Source: Pelosinus fermentans (lineage in GTDB: Bacteria; Bacillota; Negativicutes; DSM-13327). Taken from it: a stretch of DNA of 50,147 bases. The notes beneath the pieces were generated by a model. It did no database searches, was not told the origin of the DNA, and saw only the letters and a list, made by a program, of their open reading frames with translations. The position numbers and the translations under genes were made by a program. Below are positions 28,601 through 34,370 of the stretch, one piece after another. Every line of letters begins with the position of its first letter. Position 1 is the first letter of the stretch. The stretch is taken from contig DJJR01000052.1 in NCBI GenBank assembly GCA_002434245.1, positions 1 to 50,147 on the forward strand, read 5' to 3'.

Positions 28601-28646
28601 GGTATTCATCATTTGAAAATAATTGGCAAATTTTTATTTTATCCAC
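25632..28646 (-). CDS. RNAP alpha-CTD repeats fused to sigma region 4-like HTH; BREX-operon protein
   Basis: 1004 aa from GTG seven bases after AGAGAGG (a TTG one codon earlier is too close). Two copies of an RNA-polymerase alpha C-terminal-domain motif lie at about 103-158 and 191-246; both contain LSVRSYNCL followed by a helix-hairpin-helix end (NLGQSSLDEIKEKI, FMGRKSVKEIMNKI). At about 365-397 is a sigma-70 region 4-like HTH, TLESAAQILGVTRERVRQIE. The remaining 600 residues are helical with several winged-helix-like segments (for example near 675-735). It has no sigma region 2 and no alpha N-terminal domain, so it is not a normal RNAP subunit. It probably binds DNA or RNAP as a regulator or sensor for the downstream brx genes, 14 bases away (inference). 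Confidence 0.85.
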   Translation of the reverse strand: MDKIKICQLFSNDEYPNLLQYCTDCNLIFIDELQTVDYVAYKSEYGVKAENITDIKQKITEANQGFFYNIGLEREEAFAESLANGESYRPDILNVMNQPYYYSPIENLNLSVRSYNCLTKSGFDIIGKLLDVTEDELLKIKNLGQSSLDEIKEKINAVTQGSFVIKDHAKSTSKEADIFCGDDREIYLDIPIKELELSVRSYNCLFNSGITMASQLLKLTEKELFNIQFMGRKSVKEIMNKIKQISFVTKTDITLECCKVNFLENTKNQLVSAYKRINVRLLNCKIEPLLLAYTRDEIAINQLRTIIEHSVHIFELEQAIECCYQSSEAVPLLSFLKWLHIDIDEILNNFLVSQNKGKSIKVMSCRAAGGTLESAAQILGVTRERVRQIEKKCQSAFDALNTRSRILFFVSALSDNKQLLAEQDVKGAIQCEHINTIIYLLKNSDTQYCMYSEKLHCFVLGENNGFDQIINDLIQDAPELITKDGIYRMIEECADIAGIDSDLVFKIVVRSFRNYGKYYSKSKLSNTEMYNFALKNYFIHGYKIDDEIEVSRLRKYIAETFGDVNLPGNTHTIDARIMDIGILCDRGTYRSNHDTERYIDIVKKIDKFIDSSDRISLSFHEIFEVYKEELITSYGVNNRFHMQGILKYYLKSSYFFSRDGIAKDNKSGIVSEITEAVKVNGQITTAELRVRFSGITEGMLFQALSRCQEVINISDGVYEHISALNLIEQDNDMKEYLSLIVNETPVSTRKLIELYYIKYPDFLSRNNIYSYTKLFSVLKYMFSDKFKFSRPFIGKSDIAEITNIGMVRNYIKGRSAVEFDELIDYCNKNHINVFSWSNMIREIEDEFIRNDANELVSIEILDIDDGKIKTIKDSVLNAISHTGYISVRNIESFIFYPDINIRWTGYLLKAIVQKYIDDIIVVEAQTSDIFFLNGIFVKQELDIENYEQLLRWVIKSEHARCQFKDRNEIKEWLLEEKLINQVMPKFMLDNDYLYIDEYGKVVVQ

Positions 28647-28681
28647 CAAACAACCTCTCTTCTTATAAATTGATTAAAAAG

Positions 28682-28885
28682 CTAATCTGGTATAACCTCC
28701 ATAATATCGCCCACATCACATTCAAGACACTTACAAATTCTAATAATAACATCCATACTAACATGCTGGTCTTTGCCCATTTTCGCTAGCGTAGATGTAC
28801 TCAATTCAGCAATGGCTATGAGATCTTTTTTCTTCATTCTTTTGTCAATTAGAATTTTCCATAGCTTATTATAAGAAATAGCCAA
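28682..28885 (-). CDS. XRE-family transcriptional regulator (short, HTH_26 type)
   Basis: 67 aa from a TTG start after GGGGTG. The longer frame to 28948 would run through the promoter, so it is rejected. The sequence (YNKLWKILIDKRMKKKDLI, then STSTLAKMGKDQHVSMDVI) is a complete Cro/CI HTH of the short Firmicute family ending CDVGDIMEV. It is the first gene of the BREX transcription unit, 35 bases before the alpha-CTD/sigma4 gene, and probably autoregulates the operon. Its operator was not identified. Confidence 0.85.
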   Translation of the reverse strand: MAISYNKLWKILIDKRMKKKDLIAIAELSTSTLAKMGKDQHVSMDVIIRICKCLECDVGDIMEVIPD

Positions 28886-28918
28886 AAATAACACCCCATA
28901 TTCGACGCATTTAGAATA

Positions 28919-28948
28919 ATTATACAACAGCTTTACTTTATTCAACAA
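28919..28948 (-). promoter_or_regulatory. Candidate promoter of the BREX operon
   Basis: On the minus strand a -10 TATAAT (28919-28924) is 18 bases from a TTGTTG -35 (28943-28948). The predicted transcript would begin near 28912, about 25 bases before the TTG start of the XRE gene, consistent with the ribosome site at about 28890-28895. Confidence 0.6.
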
Positions 28949-29129
28949 TCTTCTTTTCGTTATATCCCAAAAAAACTTTGCAATTACAAATATAATTTTG
29001 GAGTCTTAGCGTTTCTTGACTTTTGGCAATACAGGGTATTTTTTTAGTTTTTCCTACCTTTGCAATCATTAAAATAAAGATGTGTTAATTAAAATTCACC
29101 AATTCTTAAGGGGATTAACAGATAGAATC

Positions 29130-29239
29130 TCAGTTAAAATTTACCTTTAGCACAAAACTAACTGCTATAAGTTCTCTATTTTTCCCATAATCATCATCCA
29201 CCACAGTTATTGCATCTTTCACTACTGCAACTATCTGAT
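29130..29239 (-). pseudogene. Relic of a second copy of the 121-aa gene
   Basis: The minus-strand frame reads QIVAVVKDAITVVDDDYGKN followed by REL and ends at TGA (29130-29132). It parallels the segment EVVDVIRDAVTILDIEYGES of the intact 121-aa protein just upstream. Only about 35 codons remain; the start and both flanks are gone. It lies immediately after the terminator of its intact paralogue. Confidence 0.55.
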
Positions 29240-29267
29240 AAAAAAAGCAAGACTTGTGAAGTCTCGC
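29240..29267 (-). terminator. Rho-independent terminator of the 121-aa gene
   Basis: On the minus strand, GCGAGACTT, loop CAC, AAGTCTTGC (one G-U pair), then seven Ts. It lies 58 bases after the stop of the 121-aa gene. Confidence 0.85.
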
Positions 29268-29325
29268 GAGTCATCAAAAATATACATCTGTTTATATTTT
29301 ACCCTATGAACCTCTCCCCCGCACT

Positions 29326-29691
29326 TTAGAAATTCATATAGTTATTCAAGTTAGTACCAGCCAGAAATGTTATTGACATGATAACTACAATCTCGAAATC
29401 GCTTCCTAATAGAATCAAGCTACTAGTGAATACTTGTCCATCACTACACTCTATAGCATCCACATACTCAGGAATTACTGTTTTTAAATCAATGTATAGA
29501 TCTTTCAGTTTTTCAATTTCACCCTCTTCCTCAATAATAAGCACATAACCACCATATCCATTATCTACATCTCGACTTTCACCATACTCTATATCTAAAA
29601 TAGTTACTGCATCCCTAATTACATCAACTACTTCATTAGGCAATAATACCTTCAATGCCTCTAATTCCTTAACATGACCTATCTTAATCAT
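29326..29691 (-). CDS. Hypothetical acidic protein
   Basis: 121 aa, not recognised. The N-terminal two thirds are acidic with a strand-helix pattern (VLIIEEEGEIEKLKDLYIDL), and the last 30 residues include a hydrophobic stretch (IVVIMSITFLAG) that could be a core strand or a weak membrane segment. The ATG has AAAGGAG upstream. A decayed paralogue lies just downstream (29130-29239), so the gene was once in tandem. It has its own terminator. Confidence 0.6.
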   Translation of the reverse strand: MIKIGHVKELEALKVLLPNEVVDVIRDAVTILDIEYGESRDVDNGYGGYVLIIEEEGEIEKLKDLYIDLKTVIPEYVDAIECSDGQVFTSSLILLGSDFEIVVIMSITFLAGTNLNNYMNF

Positions 29692-29722
29692 AGATTTTTC
29701 TCCTTTCTTTCATACGTAGATT

Positions 29723-29911
29723 TTACAATATAATACATAAAAAACTCATCAGGTCTTTGCTAATAAGTCCCTTTTCATTACCATCTCTCTTTTCACTATG
29801 CCTTATATATTCTTTGTCATACGATTCTTTACAATCATCTTTAATTGAGCTACAATCAAGTGCATTTGCAACTCCAGTAGCTACATCTATTCCTTTACAA
29901 TCTAAACTAGA
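29723..29911 (-). pseudogene. 5'-truncated Cys-containing gene relic
   Basis: An open frame of 62 codons with no possible start reads LDCKGIDVATGVANALDCSS, then KDDCKESYDKEY, and ends at TAA (29723-29725) after LMSFLCIIL. An in-frame TAG closes its upstream side at 29912. The amino-acid composition and the absence of stops over 186 bases suggest the end of a real gene that lost its 5' part. Family unknown. Confidence 0.45.
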
Positions 29912-29965
29912 CTAAAGGGAATAGAAGCGTCATGCTCACGAGGTTCATTACATTTTACGCATGGT

Positions 29966-30535
29966 TTACCGCTCTATCTGGGATGAAGCATGACATTTTC
30001 TCCCTTCTACCGTTGGCTTTATGCGAAATTTTATTAAGTTCCAATCATATCGAATCTTAGGTGACAAAGGATGAATACCACTATTCCCACGATCATCACA
30101 AATGCTTAAAAGTTTATCTTCGTAGGGACTTACTAAATTCAAAATGTTCTCTTGCTTTTCCTGGATATTCTTATTGTTTTCACCCACACTGCCCCATGCA
30201 ATGATAATGCTATCTGCCTTCTCCGCAGAAGCAGCAATCTGCTTTTCATTCTCTTTGTCTACTTCTGGTACACTTCCTTTGGTTTTTCTACTGCCATTCA
30301 CATTCGGAAAAAGATTCACGATGTCTACTGCACCAAAGTCTAATTTAAAAAGATTGTTAATTACATACATGGTGGTATGATCAATGAATACTTCCGCAGC
30401 AGTACTTGGATTAATCATGATAACCATAACCTTCTTTTTATTCTTATCCCATTCTTTACGCAAAAGATACCGATACTGTTTATCTGCTGAGAAGATAGCC
30501 TCTGTCTTTACCACACTTTTTTCAGTAACTGTCAT
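29966..30535 (-). CDS. DUF1643 domain protein
   Basis: 189 aa, starting at the second of two adjacent ATGs, seven bases after GGGGGG. It has the DUF1643 motifs: an FSADKQYRYLLRKEWD opening, VMVIMINPSTA (about 38-48), the DIVNLFP strand, and the AWGS motif (about 110). DUF1643 proteins have no settled biochemical function. They occur on mobile elements, including staphylococcal SCC elements near the ccr recombinases; here the gene is about 4 kb from two serine recombinases. The C-terminus is normal (HPLSPKIRYDW). Confidence 0.9.
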   Translation of the reverse strand: MTVTEKSVVKTEAIFSADKQYRYLLRKEWDKNKKKVMVIMINPSTAAEVFIDHTTMYVINNLFKLDFGAVDIVNLFPNVNGSRKTKGSVPEVDKENEKQIAASAEKADSIIIAWGSVGENNKNIQEKQENILNLVSPYEDKLLSICDDRGNSGIHPLSPKIRYDWNLIKFRIKPTVEGRKCHASSQIER

Positions 30536-30562
30536 CATAGCGCCCCCCACTCATAAATATAA

Positions 30563-30597
30563 TAGGTGCAAGTGAGTATATTAACTCGCTTGCACCT
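30563..30597. terminator. Hairpin upstream of DUF1643
   Basis: A stem of about 14 bp (AGGTGCAAGTGAGT with ACTCGCTTGCACCT, one wobble) and a 6-base loop between the lipoprotein gene and the DUF1643 start. It lacks a clear T-run in either direction, so it may be a weak terminator or a processing hairpin. A second small palindrome, TTTAAAGT/ACTTTAAA, lies at 30611-30632. Confidence 0.4.
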
Positions 30598-30643
30598 GTA
30601 TGTAACCATCTTTAAAGTGCGAAAACTTTAAAATCCGCTCTAC

Positions 30644-30681
30644 AAAAAAGGAAGTATCAGGCCCTCTTTGCTGATACTTCC
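30644..30681 (-). terminator. Rho-independent terminator of the lipoprotein gene
   Basis: An 11-bp perfect stem (GGAAGTATCAG at 30650-30660 with 30671-30681) and a 10-base loop, followed on the minus strand by six Ts. It starts 10 bases after the lipoprotein stop. Confidence 0.85.
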
Positions 30682-30690
30682 TTTCCCCAT

Positions 30691-31200
30691 TTAAAAATAC
30701 GGCTTTAAATCACTAAATAACTTTTCAAAATTAGATCTTGCATCTTTATCGGTAATCTCACTCACGTCTGTCCAGTCAGAATTGGTCGGCTGCGCTTCTA
30801 ATGCCTTCCCCTGAGCGTCCAGAACAATTTTTTCAATTACCCTAATTTTGTTTGTATCTTTAAAAAAGCCTTTCTCTTTAGCAAGGTCTACCGTTATAAT
30901 TCCCACTTTAGCTCCTGGTTTATTTGATATTGTTCGGACAAACACTGTCACATTACCATCCTTATCTTTCATAACGGAACCAGGAGCATAGGAAAGGGTT
31001 CCTCCAGCACCTTTATCAAGTACAACCCAGTTTTTATCATTTTCCTCTACCAAACCTTTGCCAAGTATTGCTTGTATCCGATTTTCTTCTGTTCTTCCAT
31101 TACTTGTCGCTTGATCTTCCTTTGAACTTGAGCATCCCGTCATAAGTAAGAATACCATAACCATTGACAGGAAAAGACCCCCTCTATTTATTTTTTGCAT
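30691..31200 (-). CDS. Predicted lipoprotein of unknown function
   Basis: 169 aa. A type II signal peptide is visible: basic N-terminus, hydrophobic core and lipobox LMTGC with Cys about residue 23, so the mature protein is anchored outside the membrane. The mature part is about 145 aa, with strand-like segments (VTVFVRTISN, KVGIITVDL) and no recognised domain. Its ATG has AGGGGG upstream. It is the last gene of a run with the 129-aa, 107-aa and 465-aa genes, although gaps suggest separate transcripts. It has its own terminator. Confidence 0.75.
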   Translation of the reverse strand: MQKINRGGLFLSMVMVFLLMTGCSSSKEDQATSNGRTEENRIQAILGKGLVEENDKNWVVLDKGAGGTLSYAPGSVMKDKDGNVTVFVRTISNKPGAKVGIITVDLAKEKGFFKDTNKIRVIEKIVLDAQGKALEAQPTNSDWTDVSEITDKDARSNFEKLFSDLKPYF

Positions 31201-31287
31201 CTATTATTTCCCCCTTATTTTGATTTACTTATCGATTGCCTAAAATACTTCTCTACACCTGCCAATACTTAACTTCCACTTGGTCCA

Positions 31288-31677
31288 TTACTCTTCTACT
31301 GGCTGCTCTAACAACCAATACCGTACTATCTCTTCTAAAATAGGATTTGGCACATAAACCCGATAAATGCTTCCCGTGTTCCCAATCAGATAGAGTATAA
31401 AGTAAATCTCTCCTGCCACTTCGAGACGACTCACCCATTCGGGCATAATTTCCTCCATGGCTTCGGGTAATCCGGCCTCTCGTAAACTGCGATCCCCTTT
31501 TTCTAATAAAACCAATATGCCATATTGAGCTAAAGAAAAGTCGCCTCGACCAATTTGCTGCTTTATCTGGGTATGAAGTGACCTAACCTTTCTTTCTAGA
31601 TGTTCAGCCAAATCTTTAGAAATAATTTTAGCTTCTTTTAGTTGCTGAATATCAGCTATAGAATTGATGATTTGCAT
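31288..31677 (-). CDS. Hypothetical protein
   Basis: 129 aa, not recognised. It is mainly helical in the first half and strand-like in the second (EIYFILYLIGNTGSIYRVYV). No signal peptide or clear membrane helix. The ATG has AAGGAG nine bases upstream. It lies about 90 bases upstream of the lipoprotein gene and may share its transcript. A shorter frame inside it on the same strand (31253-31438) is a shadow. Confidence 0.55.
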   Translation of the reverse strand: MQIINSIADIQQLKEAKIISKDLAEHLERKVRSLHTQIKQQIGRGDFSLAQYGILVLLEKGDRSLREAGLPEAMEEIMPEWVSRLEVAGEIYFILYLIGNTGSIYRVYVPNPILEEIVRYWLLEQPVEE

Positions 31678-31855
31678 GTTGTCACTCTCCTTGAATGGTG
31701 TCTAGCAATGTTTTTGCCAGCATAATCAAGGTAATAATATATAGTTGAAATCGTATTCATTTACAAGTTCCCTAGCTTAAATAGTATCTTGAGAGACGAC
31801 AGTAGCAATAAAATGCAGTTCTTACTTATGAATTTCATGATACTGTTCTTACACG

Positions 31856-31884
31856 AAAAAGGACTGCTTTGCAGCAACCTTTTT
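31856..31884. terminator. Terminator after the 107-aa membrane protein gene
   Basis: AAAAAGG (31856-31862) pairs with CCTTTTT (31878-31884), with an inner CTGC/GCAG pairing. It lies about 50 bases after the stop of the minus-strand 107-aa gene, with a CCTTTTT T-tract on that strand. Confidence 0.65.
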
Positions 31885-31934
31885 CAAACCAACAATTCAT
31901 GGAAAAATCCGTAGTGGACTTAACATAGATCCTT

Positions 31935-32258
31935 TTATACTCTTTTCTGATAGGCTAAATAACTCATCCAAGCAAAGATCCCCGACACTACCGCCCAGAT
32001 TTTCATATCACTAAAATCAGCAAAACCAGCGAGTAAGGCTAAAATACCTGCCACAATAAACAGGTACATCGCAATTTTCGGTAACTTAAAAACAAATGCG
32101 CCACCACTTAATAGTACAATCCCTACCAGTATCCCAATCGATCCTCCATCAGACGCACCTTGGTTATGAGAAATACTGCCCCCCACTGATACTGCACAAG
32201 ATTGAAATAATACAGCAAAACTTAGTAGTATTGATAGAATACCTACCGCTACTTGCAT
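31935..32258 (-). CDS. Small multi-pass membrane protein
   Basis: 107 aa with three or four hydrophobic helices (about residues 4-25, 40-60, 64-80 and 85-102) separated by a Gly/Ser-rich loop. The C-terminus is basic, placing it in the cytoplasm. It resembles small Firmicute membrane proteins of unknown role encoded next to DUF-type membrane proteins. The ATG follows GGAGGG. It lies 19 bases after the stop of the 465-aa membrane protein, so the two are probably cotranscribed. Confidence 0.65.
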   Translation of the reverse strand: MQVAVGILSILLSFAVLFQSCAVSVGGSISHNQGASDGGSIGILVGIVLLSGGAFVFKLPKIAMYLFIVAGILALLAGFADFSDMKIWAVVSGIFAWMSYLAYQKRV

Positions 32259-32277
32259 ACTCTTCCCTCCATTTCGA

Positions 32278-33675
32278 TCATGATTTACTATTTTTTAAGT
32301 CAATTTCTTTTGGAATATAATGTTCTCCCTCACTGGAGATAATGCGCCAGTGCAGCGTTTTATCATCTATGACCGTGATTTCTGCTTGTCCTTTTCCATT
32401 GCCATAGCCACTCTTCCAATTCACTATAAAGGGTGATTGCCCTGTGAATTTACCCGTAATCGTGGTTTGATCACTACCATCTACCCGTTTCTTATCATTT
32501 CTTGCTGCATAGTGGTGTCCAACAATATAACCTTCATCAACTGTCAGTAATAAACGCATTCCATGGGTATCATTACGTCCTTCCCATGTGCCATAAATAG
32601 CATTGGGTTTAATTGTTTGTGTAGCGTTATTTGTCACCGCAGGGACTGCTTTTGGTTGCTCAACCACAACGTCAGCTTTACTGGAAAGAGTAACGGAGGA
32701 TGCAATCGCATCCAGTAACTTTTCATTCTTTTCAAATGCCTTTTTGCTACCGTCCTCTATGATATAAAGTAAGGTACCTTCTTTTATAGTTACCATCACT
32801 TTACCTTGTGCATCTTTGCCATTAGGATCAAATACATTATCGTTTGCAGAAAAGCCAATCTCATAAGCTTTTTGCCCTAGCCATGTTGTTTCTTTTTTAT
32901 ATAGGATTTTAGGATTTGCATGTCCTGCCATGTATTGTACGATTTCAGTAGCCTTCTCTTCTAAGGTACTTTGTTTTTTATCATTTCTAGCACCAGCAGT
33001 AAAAGAAACAATCTGATCGAAAGGTTCTTTATCAGAAGAAAGCAGGTATACATCATTTTTTCGAACCTCTTTGATCCAGGTACTCGGATAGCTAATGGTA
33101 AATCCAGGTTTGGCATTGGATTGATAGGTAATAAAATGACTAGTATCTACAGCACTGGAAGAAGGAGAAAACATAAGACCAATCAGAACTATAACGATGA
33201 TCCCTGCCCCGCTAATCATCCATTTCGGACGTTTATACCATAAAGCTTTTGCTCCCTCCGATTCCAATTGTCCCTCGCTATGCTTTTCTGGTCTATTTTC
33301 CATAGTTAGCGCCCTATTTCCAGCTTGCTTTCTTTCATTCATGACCACCTGTATATTATTCCAGAGGGTAACTAGTAAAACAGCGAGACCAAAAATCAAT
33401 ATCCATAAGGATAAGCGATCAGCCATAAAACCAAAGAATATTACCAATATACCTGTGATATTAATGGCAATAGCACCCCACGCTTTCTTGAGTCCCATAC
33501 CAACGGCTGCCACTAACAGACCTATGCAGATAAGCCCTGCACCAAGGGGAGATATCGGCATTTTATTCGTATTTTTCACAACCATTAATAGACCAATTAG
33601 CCCGCCTAGCCCCCATATGATAGGCATTATAATACTCGGTAGTACCTTGCGTGGTTTAGACGATAATTTTTCCAT
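32278..33675 (-). CDS. Membrane protein with PsbP-like extracellular domain
   Basis: 465 aa from the ATG eight bases after GGAGG; the longer frame adds 20 unlikely residues. About four membrane helices fill residues 10-110, then a cytoplasmic charged region, then a fifth helix (about 155-172). The outer part starts GFTISYPSTWIKE, the sequence that opens PsbP/YbaY-type lipid-surface domains, and ends in a beta-rich module (YGTWEGRND through SEGEHYIPKEI) like solute-binding beta barrels. Function unknown; probably envelope-associated. Followed by the 107-aa membrane gene. Confidence 0.65.
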   Translation of the reverse strand: MEKLSSKPRKVLPSIIMPIIWGLGGLIGLLMVVKNTNKMPISPLGAGLICIGLLVAAVGMGLKKAWGAIAINITGILVIFFGFMADRLSLWILIFGLAVLLVTLWNNIQVVMNERKQAGNRALTMENRPEKHSEGQLESEGAKALWYKRPKWMISGAGIIVIVLIGLMFSPSSSAVDTSHFITYQSNAKPGFTISYPSTWIKEVRKNDVYLLSSDKEPFDQIVSFTAGARNDKKQSTLEEKATEIVQYMAGHANPKILYKKETTWLGQKAYEIGFSANDNVFDPNGKDAQGKVMVTIKEGTLLYIIEDGSKKAFEKNEKLLDAIASSVTLSSKADVVVEQPKAVPAVTNNATQTIKPNAIYGTWEGRNDTHGMRLLLTVDEGYIVGHHYAARNDKKRVDGSDQTTITGKFTGQSPFIVNWKSGYGNGKGQAEITVIDDKTLHWRIISSEGEHYIPKEIDLKNSKS

Positions 33676-33849
33676 CTTCTCATCCTCCATAAATTGATAT
33701 TCGATTAGATCATATTCAAATTGCGTATTCAACAAATGTTTGTTCTTACTAATTCCATACGCGAGAACTTACCCCAATTAACCTGTGTCTTGTGGTATAC
33801 CCTTAATCTCCTGATATAACAGCAAAAATAATTCACCCTTTCCCATTTT

Positions 33850-33893
33850 GAATACTATAGTCTGTAGATCAATAGTATTATTCAGCATATAGT
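33850..33893 (+). promoter_or_regulatory. Operator-like inverted repeat and leaderless promoter of XRE gene
   Basis: AATACTATAG (33851-33860) is repeated in inverse orientation with one mismatch as CAATAGTATT (33870-33879), 9 bases apart. Next comes a -10-like TATAGT (33888-33893) nine bases before the ATG. There is no ribosome site, so the transcript may start at or near the ATG. Inverted boxes overlapping a leaderless promoter are typical of controller (C) proteins of restriction systems. Confidence 0.5.
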
Positions 33894-33902
33894 TTTGGTA
33901 TT

Positions 33903-34121
33903 ATGATAGATAAAAAATTTGGACAAGTACTAAAAGCCCTACGAACTGAAAAAGGCCTGAGCCAGGAAGAATTTGCTCTCAATATTGATTTGCACCGCAC
34001 TTATATTAGCCAGCTAGAGCGCGGTCTTAAAAGTCCATCTTTGCGGACGATCGCCAAAATATGTAACGAACTTGGCATTACCCTCGTCCAATTCATGGAG
34101 CACTTAGAGCAAGAAAAATAA
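33903..34121 (+). CDS. XRE-family regulator, C-protein-like
   Basis: 72 aa, the only plus-strand gene in the island core. The whole protein is one HTH domain; recognition-helix region LHRTYISQLERG, then SPSLRTIAKIC, closely follows the pattern of restriction-modification controller proteins and short phage repressors. It has a candidate inverted-repeat operator directly upstream and a perfect 16-bp palindrome of the same sequence downstream. No R-M genes are adjacent. It is divergent from the 465-aa gene and convergent with the serine recombinases, so it may control either. Confidence 0.85.
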   Translation: MIDKKFGQVLKALRTEKGLSQEEFALNIDLHRTYISQLERGLKSPSLRTIAKICNELGITLVQFMEHLEQEK

Positions 34122-34174
34122 ACTAAAGATTCGTTCTTAGTCCCATTTATCAAAAGGGACTTTTCGCCACTTTC

Positions 34175-34190
34175 GAATACTATAGTATTC
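34175..34190. promoter_or_regulatory. 16-bp palindrome matching the XRE operator
   Basis: The perfect palindrome GAATACTATAGTATTC repeats, as a full inverted repeat, the left half-box upstream of the XRE gene (GAATACTATAG at 33850). It lies 54 bases after that gene's stop, between it and the end of the recombinase gene. Likely a second binding site for the XRE protein. Confidence 0.5.
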
Positions 34191-34370
34191 TTTCATAATT
34201 TTGAAATCCCTTTTTTATTTACGCTTTTTTGTCACAAAATGGCTTTCTAAGCAAAAATCCTTGTCTCTATTGACACTGATGTAACAAATAAAATTCTGTA
34301 CTGTGCCTATAAATTAACACTTTTACCAATTTCTATCGTTTCCCCCAGAGTAGCGATTCCAGCATCTTTT

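Noticed and set aside
29250..29262. ACTTGTGA match to the rlmH 3' end as an internal att site
   Set aside because: It is part of the rho-independent terminator stem and in the wrong orientation; the match is eight bases.
31268..31284. Possible second attachment site (CCACTTGG) resembling the rlmH end
   Set aside because: Only seven bases match the rlmH terminus; expected by chance in 50 kb.
33197..33697. 166-codon plus-strand ORF inside the 465-aa membrane protein gene
   Set aside because: It is a shadow of the membrane helices read on the other strand; composition is Pro/Ile-rich low-complexity.
33903..34121. Restriction-modification system around the C-protein-like regulator
   Set aside because: No methyltransferase or endonuclease gene is adjacent; only the regulator resembles an R-M component.
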